A stretch of DNA of 34,894 nucleotides from Actinomycetota bacterium (GCA_009705225.1 WLCQ01000008.1:1-34894), one strand, 5' to 3'; positions 1-8,533 are shown, counted from the stretch's first letter. Program-made: numbers and translations. Notes: generated by a model from the letters alone, not told the origin.

Positions 1-111
1 CCGCCCTAGCAACCAGGATGATCACCACCCACGCCCCACAGGCGTGACCCCGAGCACACACCCCGACACCGCCATGAGCTGGGCTGGACCTCCGGCAGCC
101 CTGGGCGGGAG

Positions 112-1341
112 TTGCCGGGAGATTCATGCCTGCGCGTCGGCAAGACTCTTAGGGTGCCCACCGGAACCCCCTCCAAGAGCGCCCTGACGATCGAGCTCGC
201 CGCTCAGCAATCGGCGCGTATCGCCGAGTTGCTCAGAGACGGCTTCAACCTGCCTGCGCGGCGTGCCTCCACTTCCGCCGACATCAGGGACGACGATCGG
301 CTTCCGGCGCTGCTCCTGGCCATCGACCTTCACCGGGTGGCGAGTCCCCTGGCCCAACACCCGGAACTGTTCGAGTCCGCCCCCGGGACTTCCCGGGGAA
401 TCCGCGGCATGCACCTCGCCGCATCTCGCGATGCCCTCGGACTGGTGGCCCAAACCTCGTCCGCGTGTGCCCACCTGAGCCGCGCCGGTATCCGGAGTCT
501 GGTGATGAAGGGTGTGGGCATGGCGGCGGTACAGGGACGGACTCCCAGTGCACGAGGTAGCGGCGATCTCGATCTCTGGGTCCATGTCGACGACGTGATC
601 CAAACGGTCGAACACCTGGCGACGATCGGTTATCAGCCGGAGGATCCCGCTGCGGTGGAACTCGTCGGTTCGGCGTCGCGCCGCGGGCGGATCTACCGAT
701 GGATCACTCCCGAGATCACGCTCCTCCACAATGAGTTGAAGCCGATCGATCTGCATTTCCGACTGCTGCGGAGCACCACGCACGTGCCGATCACGTTCGA
801 CGAGGCGTGGGAGAGTTCCGTCCTCATTCCCGGCACCGACGGCCACGGCCGCACGCTGTGCGCCGAGCACGCGCTCAGACATGCGGCCGCGCACGCAACG
901 AAGGACTGCTGGGACACGCTCCGCCATGTCGTCGATATCGTGCACCTCGCGCGAATGATCGGGGACGATGCGCTCGGGAGACTTTGCGTCTCCGACCCTT
1001 CCGTCGACCTCGCAGTGGTGGTGGCGTCAAACCTCGACCCCGGACTCACTCGCCACACAACCTCCTCTCGGCGCACACACCGCCGTGCCCGCGTCGCATG
1101 GAAGATGTGCCTGTCGCTCTCCAAGCGACCCCAGTCGATCGCCCTCCAAACCGGTTGGGCGAATATCCGATCCCGCTCTGAGGTCATGGTGTGGCAGGTG
1201 CGAACCGCTCCCGATCTCGGGACGGCCCTGCACCCACTCATCGAGGCCCCAGTGTCCATGCGAGCACTCACCGACCCGGCTCCGCTACCCCTCGGCATCA
1301 TGCGCGACATCCTCAACCGAGCGAAGGAGACCCGCCGATGA
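112..1341 (+). CDS. PF14907-type nucleotidyltransferase family protein
   Basis: This looks like a member of the uncharacterised nucleotidyltransferase family PF14907. The visible motifs are VMKGVGMA at about residues 131-138, the acidic pair in GSGDLDLWV at about 150-157, and a third acid in PIDLHFRL at about 211-218. That is the G...DxD...D layout of the polymerase-beta nucleotidyltransferase fold, so it may be catalytically competent. A helical part with AEHALRHAAAHATKDCW follows. Substrate and product are unknown. Members of this family often sit beside PqqD-like and HPr-kinase-like genes, as here. The start is uncertain: the ORF track begins at a TTG at 112 preceded by GGGAG, and an in-frame GTG at 154 is an alternative. 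The stop overlaps the next start (ATGA), so it is translationally coupled to the glycosyltransferase gene. Confidence 0.75.
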   Translation: MPGDSCLRVGKTLRVPTGTPSKSALTIELAAQQSARIAELLRDGFNLPARRASTSADIRDDDRLPALLLAIDLHRVASPLAQHPELFESAPGTSRGIRGMHLAASRDALGLVAQTSSACAHLSRAGIRSLVMKGVGMAAVQGRTPSARGSGDLDLWVHVDDVIQTVEHLATIGYQPEDPAAVELVGSASRRGRIYRWITPEITLLHNELKPIDLHFRLLRSTTHVPITFDEAWESSVLIPGTDGHGRTLCAEHALRHAAAHATKDCWDTLRHVVDIVHLARMIGDDALGRLCVSDPSVDLAVVVASNLDPGLTRHTTSSRRTHRRARVAWKMCLSLSKRPQSIALQTGWANIRSRSEVMVWQVRTAPDLGTALHPLIEAPVSMRALTDPAPLPLGIMRDILNRAKETRR

Positions 1342-2540
1342 CTGCCGCTGACAGCGCCTCCTCGAGCGCACTGCCACCCACAACCCGCACGCTGCCCGTA
1401 CATCTGCGACGGGTGCTCGTCCTCGACGCAGGCCCGATTGCTCCGATGGAGACTGCTGGCGACCGAGCGATCGCCGATCTGCTCGATTCGCTCGTGGCGA
1501 TCGGGGCGAAGGTCCACTTCCACGGACTCGGCTCCAGAGGGCCCGACGATCTCGAACTGCTCAGGGCCATTCGCGGGCGCTCGCCGATGATCACCGCCAC
1601 CAGCGAGAACCCTTCAATTGATGACTTGCTCGCCGGTGGAGATTTCGATGTGGTCATCGCCAGCCGACCCGGCACCGCGCTCGCCGTATCCGCCGCCCTC
1701 CGGCGCCACCCCGAGTTACTGCGCATCTACTGGGGCCACGACATCCATTCGATGCGTCTCTCCGCGCAGAACGCTCTGCTCGGAGTTCCCGAGGACCACC
1801 GCACCCGGATCACTGCTCTCGCCGAGCGCACCAACTGGTCGACCTTCGACTGTTCGGTCTACCCAGCGCAATTCGAAGCCGACCATGTTCATTCGATCCT
1901 CGGCGACGATCGGGCGGTCGCATTTCCGTACTACCGCCTCACCGATCTTGATCTCCCACAGCAGGTGCCGCCACATGCCGGGCGCCGTGGTCTGCTCATG
2001 GTCGGACTCGGTGCACATGCGCCGAACGCCGATGCCGCCGTATGGATGGTTGACGAAATCCTTCCGCTCATCGAAAGCGCATCGTCATCGCTCACCATCG
2101 TCGGTCGATGGGAACCCGAACTGCGGGAGCGACTCGCACACCCGGCGGTCACCTTCACCGGCTTGGTTTCCGATGACGAACTCCGAGCGTTGCACCTCCA
2201 GCATCTATGCCTGATCGCGCCGTTGCGATTCGGCGGCGGTACCCGCAGGAAACTCGTTGGCTCCATGGGCTTCGGGCTACCGGTGGTCACAACACCGGAA
2301 GGGCTCCGCGGACTTCTCGTGCGCGACGGCATCGACGGATCCGACGGGATCAGCGTCGGAGGCGATCCCACCGAACTGGCCACTGCCGTGCACCAACTCA
2401 TGGATGATGCCTCATGGTGGAGTTCGCTCTCGCACGCCGCCCAACGAGCCGCAGGCTGGACCTACGGGTCTGACGCCTATGATCGGTCTCTGATCGACCT
2501 GCTTATGCGCAGCGATGATCGCCGCACTGCGCTTCGCTGA
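1338..2540 (+). CDS. GT4-type glycosyltransferase
   Basis: This is a 400-residue glycosyltransferase of the GT-B fold. The C-terminal half carries a Glycos_transf_1-like region: VGLGAHAPNADA near 222-233, a GLVSDDELRALH segment near 275, and APLRFGGGTRRKLVGSMGFGLPVV near 294-317. That corresponds to the nucleotide-sugar binding part of GT4 enzymes. The donor and acceptor sugars cannot be told from the sequence. The long ORF in the track starts at 1191, but the ATG at 1338 is preceded by a good AAGGAGA site and overlaps the upstream stop as ATGA, so I place the start there. It lies inside the PqqD/HPr-kinase-like operon, 44 bases before the PqqD gene, which ties that system to glycan synthesis. 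Confidence 0.85.
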   Translation: MTAADSASSSALPPTTRTLPVHLRRVLVLDAGPIAPMETAGDRAIADLLDSLVAIGAKVHFHGLGSRGPDDLELLRAIRGRSPMITATSENPSIDDLLAGGDFDVVIASRPGTALAVSAALRRHPELLRIYWGHDIHSMRLSAQNALLGVPEDHRTRITALAERTNWSTFDCSVYPAQFEADHVHSILGDDRAVAFPYYRLTDLDLPQQVPPHAGRRGLLMVGLGAHAPNADAAVWMVDEILPLIESASSSLTIVGRWEPELRERLAHPAVTFTGLVSDDELRALHLQHLCLIAPLRFGGGTRRKLVGSMGFGLPVVTTPEGLRGLLVRDGIDGSDGISVGGDPTELATAVHQLMDDASWWSSLSHAAQRAAGWTYGSDAYDRSLIDLLMRSDDRRTALR

Positions 2541-2584
2541 ACCTGTGGTTCTCGGAGGTCGCCCCTCGGACAAGGACTACCTAC

Positions 2585-2986
2585 ATGCTCGATGAGATCT
2601 ACACACTGCGAACTCCCAATGTCGTGAGTGACGAAGTGGGTGGGGAGACCCTCGCGATCAACCTCGATACCGGCGCCTATTACGTGATTGCGCCATCGGC
2701 GCTGCCCGTTTGGCGAGCGATCAGCAATGGGATTCGACCGAGCGCACTTCTGGACGATGCTGATGACAAGCGCTCTGCTGCACTCAGCGCGTTCGTCGAA
2801 CAGGTCATCGCCGCCGGATTGGTGACGGCCAGCGACATCGAGAGCACCGTGGATAGCTCTATCGAGTGGAACGCCGACGGGTTGCTCCTTCAGGAGTTCA
2901 CCGACATGGCCGACCTTCTTGGTCTCGACCCCATCCACGATGCAGACGAAGTGGTCGGCTGGCCTTCCGCCAACCGGCCGGACTGA
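2585..2986 (+). CDS. PqqD-like protein (RiPP recognition element fold) with conserved-looking acidic tail
   Basis: This 133-residue protein has the PqqD signature: INLDTGAYYVIAPSALPVWRAI at about residues 25-46, the position of the family's D-x-x-x-G-x-Y-Y...N-x-x-x-x-x-x-W core, followed by helices to about residue 80. PqqD-like domains bind leader peptides of ribosomally made peptides (RRE fold). No radical SAM enzyme, cyclase or peptide precursor is visible nearby, so its partner here is unknown. After the domain comes an unusual acidic tail, LLGLDPIHDADEVVGWP at about 111-127, that could be a binding motif or a substrate-like peptide. It sits 14 bases before the HPr-kinase-like fusion gene, as expected for HPr-rel-A-type systems. 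The domain call is firm; the tail interpretation is inference. Confidence 0.8.
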   Translation: MLDEIYTLRTPNVVSDEVGGETLAINLDTGAYYVIAPSALPVWRAISNGIRPSALLDDADDKRSAALSAFVEQVIAAGLVTASDIESTVDSSIEWNADGLLLQEFTDMADLLGLDPIHDADEVVGWPSANRPD

Positions 2987-3000
2987 ACCTCCGGGAAACA

Positions 3001-5457
3001 ATGACCGACGCAAATCTCTCTGCGTGGATCCGTTCAGCGCATGAGGCGCTCAAGTCGCAGTCGATCGAGTGCGCTGGCGCCGCGTGGGGTCCCGTTCGCC
3101 TGCGCCATCGGACCACGAGCCCCGGGTGGTTCTCCGGCTTCGACCGCGCCTGGGCGCGGCCTCTTGGTACGGCGACCGATGGAGCGACCGATGGAGTGAC
3201 CATCGATCTCATCACTGCTCCGATACGTGACCTTCCAGCATCAATCACTCCGCCGGCGATCACCCATGGCCGCCTCGGCGCGCGCGGTGAGGTCATCGAC
3301 GCCCCCGACGAAGGAGTGCTGCTGGTCTGGGGTCAACATTCGGGCGAAATCATCGGTTGGGACCTCGAATCTTCACTGGCGATCTGCCTCAGGATGGAGC
3401 CGCCCAACGGCTACGAGGTAGTCAGCCCCCTGCGATCGCTTGTCCATTGGTCGACGATTCGCTCCGGCGGTGTGCTCATGCATGGCGCTTCGGTGGGCAT
3501 CGCTCGCTCCGACGAGGGACCCGGTCGGGGCCTATTGCTCGTCGGCGAGGCCGGCTACGGCAAATCCACCTCGACACTCGCCTGCCTCGAGCGCGGCTGG
3601 ATCACCTGTGGCGATGACGCTGTCGCGCTCTTCGCCGATGATCGAGGTTGGCGCGCCCACGCCGTCTACGGAGCGGTCAAGACCAAGCTCGATGCCGAGG
3701 TGAACCCCGCCGATGTTCCCGACGCCGTCACCTGGGAGATCGCTGGGACGAAACGAGCACACCTGCTCACCTCTACCGACGAACAGCACCTCGTCAAAGA
3801 GATGGCACTCGACGGAATCGTGCTGCTCGATCCCGATGCTGATCCTGACGAGCCCTGGCGGGAAACCTCCCCTGCCCATATCCGTACCGCCGCTGCCCCT
3901 TCGAGCGCGCTCCCGCTGCCTTATTGCCGCACCGAGATCCTCGGGCGAATCGGCCAGGCCGCACATGACCTTCATGGTTTCGTGCTGCCCCGCCGACGCA
4001 CGCTGGCACAAACGGTCGAGGACCTCGATGCCATCCGAGTGGCATGCCATCCGCGAGTGAGCGTCATCCTGCCGGTCTACCGCGGCGCCGCATTCGTGAC
4101 CGATGCAATAAACAGCGTCCTCAACCAGCGGCGCGGCAGGTTCGAGATCATCGTGGTCGACGATGCTTCCCCCGATGATTCCGTCGAGCTCATCGAAGAA
4201 CTCCGCCCGCAGATCGAGCAAGGTGGTCACCGACTCGTCGTCGTTCACCACGCAACCAACCTCGGAGTCACCGCAGCACGCAACAGCGGTCTGCGGGCCT
4301 GCACGGAACCGTTCATTGCGTTCCTTGATCAAGATGACATCTGGAGCCCTTCACACACCGAGATCCTCACCGCTATCGCCGCACGGGACGATGCCTTGGT
4401 GGCCATAGGTGGTGTCGCCTTCGAGGACCTTGGTTCCGAACACGCAAGAACCTGGATGCGCTCCGAATGGTTCGCTGGTGACCACACCGGACATGTCCTC
4501 GGAGCGATGCTCGTGCACCGAGACGTCATCGGGGAGATCGGCGAATTCGACGAACGACTCACAGCGGCCGCTGACGACGTCGATTGGATCATGCGACTAC
4601 GCGACGCAGGAATCCCAACGACGACCTCCGCCGACGTCGTGCTCACCCGACGAATCCATGACACGAACCAGACCGCCTCACTCGGTTCCGATTCAAGTGA
4701 TCTCCTGCGAACCGTCCGAGCCCACCTAGACCGAGCGCGCCGCGCCACTGACTCCACGCCCCTCCCTGTTGTCGACGTGGTGATCCCCATCCACAACCGC
4801 GTCGAATACCTGCGTGCCGCCGTCGACTCCGCACGCTCGCAGGAACAGGTCTCGGTACGGATCTTTGTGGTCGACGACGGCAGTTCTGAAGACGTAGCCG
4901 GCGAAGTGGCGTCCTGGCACTACCCGGAGGTGAACCTCATCACCCACGCTCACCAACGAGGGATCGGGGCAGCCCGTAACTCCGGAGCCAAGGCCGGAAC
5001 CTCGCCATGGATCTCCTTCCTCGACGGCGATGACCTCTGGTTCCCGGGCCGGTCACGAGCCCTGATCGACGTAATCGAATCCTCGACCGAGGCGCGAAGT
5101 CTCGCCCACGGCCACGTCGCTCTTTTCGGCGATGAGCAGGGCCTCGCAGCAATCGAGGAGTTCTCCGTGGCCGATGCGCCGCCATCGCTGCTGCCCGGTG
5201 GGGTGCTGCTGCGCCGGTCTGTCTTCGAGCAGATCGGCCTTTTCCCCGAGGATCTGCAGATGGGCGAGTTCATCGAGTGGGCCGCTCGGGCGCGATCGCT
5301 CGGGGTCGTCGAACTGAGCATTGCGCGGATCACCCTTCTGCGCAGAGTGCACGAGCGCAGCACCACACGGGAACAATCCGTGCATACCAGCGACTACCTG
5401 AAAGTCGTGGCGCGGGCACGCGCCGCACAGAGAACGTTGCCCGGCGAGCCCAACTGA
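3001..5457 (+). CDS. Fusion: HPr-kinase-like P-loop domain + two GT2 glycosyltransferase domains
   Basis: This 818-residue protein has three parts. Residues about 150-340 resemble HPr kinase/phosphorylase: HGASVG at 161-166, a Walker A motif GEAGYGKST at 182-190 and CGDDAVAL at 203-210. Residues about 352-560 are a GT2 glycosyltransferase (VSVILPVYRG, VVDDAS, FLDQDD, DVDWIMRLRDAG). Residues about 590-790 are a second GT2 domain (VDVVIPIHNR, VVDDGS, FLDGDD, GEFIEWAARARSLG). Both GT2 copies keep their acidic donor-binding motifs, so both may be active. The N-terminal 150 residues are not recognised. The start is the ATG at 3001, preceded by a GGGAAAC stretch; the track's earlier start at 2866 runs through the PqqD gene in another frame. 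What the kinase-like domain phosphorylates is unknown. No HPr or PTS gene is seen, so a true PTS role is unlikely. Confidence 0.85.
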   Translation: MTDANLSAWIRSAHEALKSQSIECAGAAWGPVRLRHRTTSPGWFSGFDRAWARPLGTATDGATDGVTIDLITAPIRDLPASITPPAITHGRLGARGEVIDAPDEGVLLVWGQHSGEIIGWDLESSLAICLRMEPPNGYEVVSPLRSLVHWSTIRSGGVLMHGASVGIARSDEGPGRGLLLVGEAGYGKSTSTLACLERGWITCGDDAVALFADDRGWRAHAVYGAVKTKLDAEVNPADVPDAVTWEIAGTKRAHLLTSTDEQHLVKEMALDGIVLLDPDADPDEPWRETSPAHIRTAAAPSSALPLPYCRTEILGRIGQAAHDLHGFVLPRRRTLAQTVEDLDAIRVACHPRVSVILPVYRGAAFVTDAINSVLNQRRGRFEIIVVDDASPDDSVELIEELRPQIEQGGHRLVVVHHATNLGVTAARNSGLRACTEPFIAFLDQDDIWSPSHTEILTAIAARDDALVAIGGVAFEDLGSEHARTWMRSEWFAGDHTGHVLGAMLVHRDVIGEIGEFDERLTAAADDVDWIMRLRDAGIPTTTSADVVLTRRIHDTNQTASLGSDSSDLLRTVRAHLDRARRATDSTPLPVVDVVIPIHNRVEYLRAAVDSARSQEQVSVRIFVVDDGSSEDVAGEVASWHYPEVNLITHAHQRGIGAARNSGAKAGTSPWISFLDGDDLWFPGRSRALIDVIESSTEARSLAHGHVALFGDEQGLAAIEEFSVADAPPSLLPGGVLLRRSVFEQIGLFPEDLQMGEFIEWAARARSLGVVELSIARITLLRRVHERSTTREQSVHTSDYLKVVARARAAQRTLPGEPN

Positions 5458-6380
5458 TGGCGACCGTCGCCGATCCGTCAGAGGAGCAGATTCTCCGCTC
5501 GGCGGTGGAATTAATTCTCGACCCATCCTTCTCGCCGGCCAACCTCGACGAACAGCTCGGACGCATCGATCCCGAGCTTGCGAGCTTCGCGACCTGGCGG
5601 GCCCTCACGACCCTCGAGCGTTTCCTTCCCGCCGATACGCCGTGGAGCGTCAGAGTCCGGAGTCTGCGACGACGCAGTTTCTACGCCCATTCAATCGCGC
5701 TCGAAGCCGCTGCTCGTGTCTCCCAGCAACTGGCGCTCACCGGGACCGAGCATGCGCTGTACGGAGACCTCGCGCTCGCCCTACGCCACCCGAATCCCGG
5801 AGATCGTCCGGTGCATGCAGTGGTGTTCACCATCGCCGAGGATGCCGACACCAGTGTGATCGGTAATGCACTCGCGTCATTCCCCAAGATCATGGTCGAC
5901 CATGTCGATGCGCATCGCATCACGGGGCGAATCGAAGGGATCGAACTACGCATCGAGAAGGGCTGGCTCCCGTGTCCGTGGTATCGGCGGGTCCCGCTCA
6001 CCAACCAGCTCATCGAGCGGCCGGAATCCAACCCCTCCACCGACCAGCCGATACCCCTTCTCGCCGACGCCGCCGAGATCATTCGACTCCTTGAATTGGG
6101 CGGATCAGGCGCAACCGATCGGACTTGGCCGCTCGACATCGCTCGACTCGAGGCAAGCGACGCTCCCCGTCTCGCTGCCGAACTCGGGCGTACGGCGTTT
6201 CTCATTGATCAATGGGAGAGCGCCACGGACCTCGGGTTATTCCAAACTGTTCCCGCACCGAAGCTCCGAGGCACTCCAGGCGAGTGGCTCAAGCGGGCCA
6301 CAACCAGTCGACATCGTTCGATCAGACGATCAGCGAGAGTCGCCGTTGGCCTGTTGGGCGAGCACCCGCGTCATCGATGA
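5457..6380 (+). CDS. Putative degenerate nucleotidyltransferase-like protein
   Basis: This 307-residue protein has no motif that I can assign firmly. The stretch LTGTEHALYGDLALALRHPNPGDRPVHAVVF (about residues 94-124) lines up by eye with the K-G...G-x-R-x-x-x-D-x-D block of PF14907 nucleotidyltransferases, but hydrophobic residues replace the catalytic DxD. A later segment, IEGIELRIEKGW, takes the place of the third acid. I read it as a catalytically dead paralogue of the first gene in this operon, possibly a scaffold or regulatory partner. This is inference from a weak resemblance. The start is the ATG at 5457, which shares a base with the upstream stop (TGATG), so it is co-translated with the kinase/GT fusion. 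The track's start at 5277 is an overlap artefact. Confidence 0.5.
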   Translation: MATVADPSEEQILRSAVELILDPSFSPANLDEQLGRIDPELASFATWRALTTLERFLPADTPWSVRVRSLRRRSFYAHSIALEAAARVSQQLALTGTEHALYGDLALALRHPNPGDRPVHAVVFTIAEDADTSVIGNALASFPKIMVDHVDAHRITGRIEGIELRIEKGWLPCPWYRRVPLTNQLIERPESNPSTDQPIPLLADAAEIIRLLELGGSGATDRTWPLDIARLEASDAPRLAAELGRTAFLIDQWESATDLGLFQTVPAPKLRGTPGEWLKRATTSRHRSIRRSARVAVGLLGEHPRHR

Positions 6381-6444
6381 AGCATGTAGCTGACCCTGAG
6401 TCCACTAACACCTGTGCCCGGGCGAAGATCGCCACCAAGACGAA

Positions 6445-7542
6445 CTAGTGGTCGGTGGGTCGCAGCGGCTTCACATTCTCGATATGCCAAAGCATCTCGA
6501 GACAGGCCTCGGCGGCCGACATCGGGACAGATGGTCGAGCCGGAGAACGGCGCGCCCGCCGGTACCAACCAGGCATGCGGCCGATCGAAGGAACCGCGAA
6601 CGCTGCCACCTCACAGGTATCAACCATCCAGTGAGGCAGAGAACTCGCATGGAGTTTGTCGGCCACCCGACACTGCTGCTCCCAGATGCGTTTCCGAACT
6701 TTCCACGTCAGCGGCAGTGCCGTCGAACGGTTCGTTGCCTCTGGATCGTCGAAGTCGAAGTCCTCGAACTCAGACTCGAAATCGGCCTCCGACGCTGTCT
6801 CATCCTCTGATCCGGCCGCCAACGAAGCCGTTTCTTTGCCCCCCATGAGGTTGCCGACGCGATAGCGATGTGCCCGAAGGCGCATATCGGCGATGGTGGT
6901 CGGATGACGATGGACCACCCGGGCGCTTCGAGTCATAGCGACTTCGTAACCCGCCTCACCCAATCGGTCGCAGAGATCGAAATCCTCGCCGCCGGCGAGC
7001 AAGAAGTTCTGGTCGAAACCGCCGACAGCCTCAAGGGCGCTGCGGCGAAATGCCGCATTGGCGGTGATAAGACGCCAACCGTGATCGCCCTTCTGATGCT
7101 CCAGATGGATCTGATCGGTCATCATCCGCGAGACCGGATTGCTGGCATGAACTGGATCGACGCGGCCGCCAACACCGCCTGCATCGGGATGCGCCATGAA
7201 CCAACGCCGAAGGTCGTCGAGCCAGTTCAACTCGACAATGACATCATCATCGAGGAATGCGATGACCTCGCCAGATGCGCGTCGCCAACCGATGTTGCGA
7301 GCAGTCGCGGGGCCGGCGCGCTCGGTGCTGATGAAAGTAACCGGACGGTCGTACACCGAATTTTCGATCATCTTCGGATGCTTGGCGCCGTCGAGAACAA
7401 CGATGACCTCGATGGTCTCACCCGGCAGCAGGTTGTCGTGAACCGACGTGATGCACTGATTGAGCCATGCCCATCGACCACCACCAGTGGGGATGACCAC
7501 ACTGAAGGTCGGAGCATCCGCTCCCTGCGTCGGGGCGGTCAT
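6445..7542 (-). CDS. GT2 family glycosyltransferase with acidic insertion
   Basis: This 365-residue GT-A enzyme shows FSVVIPTGG at about 13-21, a donor-site loop around VVLDG at 48-52, the metal-binding FLDDD at 97-101 and GGEDFDLCDR at 184-193, the usual GT2 acceptor/catalytic block. An Arg-His rich helix follows. Residues about 245-267 form a strongly acidic stretch (DETASEADFESEFEDFDFDD) that is not typical of the family. No clear membrane segment is seen. I chose the ATG at 7542 because it overlaps the upstream sulfotransferase stop as ATGA and has GGAG eight bases before it; the track starts at a GTG nine bases earlier. It forms a two-gene operon with the sulfotransferase and points away from the ABC exporter. 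Confidence 0.88.
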   Translation of the reverse strand: MTAPTQGADAPTFSVVIPTGGGRWAWLNQCITSVHDNLLPGETIEVIVVLDGAKHPKMIENSVYDRPVTFISTERAGPATARNIGWRRASGEVIAFLDDDVIVELNWLDDLRRWFMAHPDAGGVGGRVDPVHASNPVSRMMTDQIHLEHQKGDHGWRLITANAAFRRSALEAVGGFDQNFLLAGGEDFDLCDRLGEAGYEVAMTRSARVVHRHPTTIADMRLRAHRYRVGNLMGGKETASLAAGSEDETASEADFESEFEDFDFDDPEATNRSTALPLTWKVRKRIWEQQCRVADKLHASSLPHWMVDTCEVAAFAVPSIGRMPGWYRRARRSPARPSVPMSAAEACLEMLWHIENVKPLRPTDH

Positions 7543-8432
7543 CGGTTCCACTCCGAGAGGTCGCGCCCCAGCAGCACTCCGAGGGCATCGTTATACGGCC
7601 GGTAGTATTCGACCAACCCCATCCGCGTGAATCGATTCATGCTCGGCGCTGGGTTCGGGCGTTGCGTGATACGTGTGATACGAGCGCCGAGGGGGTGATT
7701 CGCCTTTTTGATCCGTACCACCATTCGCCTTCCCACTGGCGGAAGAATGCTGTTCTGGTTGCTGTTGTCTTGCGGCAATTTCTTCAGCAGAGGCCTGACT
7801 CCGAGGAACTCCTGAACTGTTGCGAGTGTCTCGGCGGGTTCCCCGACAAGATCATCGAACAGCAGGACGAGCAACTGAGCGGGATCAACACCAAGATCAA
7901 AATATCGCTGCAGTTGGTTGACGTAGTGCCCGTAAACGATGTTGGCGCCGACCATCGGTTGCGCAGCACCACGGGCAGAGATCTGGCCGTCGAGGAAGGC
8001 TTCGAACGTGGGATAGACCTGACCGGCTCGCTGCGAGTGCCAATAGGAGGAATAGAGACGGTCCACTGGGTTGCGGAGTATGGCGATGAGTTTCGCGCCC
8101 GGCGCGAACTTCGCGATCTGCCTCGCGGCTGCGGGGATCAAGAGGTACTCGGGAGTAGCCTCTCCAATGAGTCGTTCGCCCGACCATCCGGAGAAGAAGT
8201 CCCGGTAGCCCTCGCCACCGATTTCTTCGTCGGGAACCTTCCCGAAATGCTGGGCCTCCTTCGCATCAGGAAGGTAGATCTCCGGATGACGCTTGAGCGC
8301 CGATGCGAGCGAACTCGTGCCGGACTTCTGAGCTCCGATGATCAGGAAATCGGGCCGGAACGGAACCGCCAGCCGATCGTCCACGGCAGTAACGGCGGAG
8401 TTCACTCCAAGGCTTTGCTTCTCGACTGACAT
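7539..8432 (-). CDS. PAPS-dependent sulfotransferase (surface glycan type)
   Basis: This 297-residue protein is a sulfotransferase of the NodH / heparan-sulfate type. PDFLIIGAQKSGTSSL at about 27-42 is the 5'-phosphosulfate loop, and RNPVDRLYSSYWHS at about 120-133 is the 3'-phosphate binding motif. It should transfer sulfate from PAPS to a hydroxyl, most likely on a sugar given its neighbours. It has no signal peptide or membrane segment, so it acts in the cytoplasm before export. The start is the ATG at 8432, preceded by GGGGGT; the track ORF begins nine codons upstream with no support. It overlaps the downstream GT2 gene by four bases and is divergent from the ABC exporter. Confidence 0.88.
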   Translation of the reverse strand: MSVEKQSLGVNSAVTAVDDRLAVPFRPDFLIIGAQKSGTSSLASALKRHPEIYLPDAKEAQHFGKVPDEEIGGEGYRDFFSGWSGERLIGEATPEYLLIPAAARQIAKFAPGAKLIAILRNPVDRLYSSYWHSQRAGQVYPTFEAFLDGQISARGAAQPMVGANIVYGHYVNQLQRYFDLGVDPAQLLVLLFDDLVGEPAETLATVQEFLGVRPLLKKLPQDNSNQNSILPPVGRRMVVRIKKANHPLGARITRITQRPNPAPSMNRFTRMGLVEYYRPYNDALGVLLGRDLSEWNR

Positions 8433-8501
8433 ACCCCCATTGTGGTGCATCCGAAGCACACAATGCGACGGCGGCTCGGAGGCTGCGGCAGCCGGAGCAT
8501 T

Positions 8502-8515
8502 AGGATCCGTATCCT
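8502..8515. promoter_or_regulatory. Short palindrome in the sulfotransferase/ABC exporter divergent region
   Basis: The sequence AGGAT-CCGT-ATCCT is a perfect 5-base inverted repeat with a 4-base spacer, 18 bases before the permease ATG. The left arm is part of TAGGAT (8501-8506), which fits a -10 box for the plus-strand exporter genes, though no convincing -35 box is seen. It may be an operator over the exporter promoter, or chance. Confidence 0.3.
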
Positions 8516-8533
8516 TTCACTCCGAAGGTTCCC

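Noticed and set aside
1-111. Possible tail of an upstream gene
   Set aside because: One frame stays open to a TGA at 45-47 and another to 187, but the stretch is too short to support either. I see no promoter, RNA gene or repeat in it.
6381-6444. Terminator between the convergent genes
   Set aside because: Only a 5-base GGCGA/TCGCC stem is visible and there is no T run, so I do not call it.
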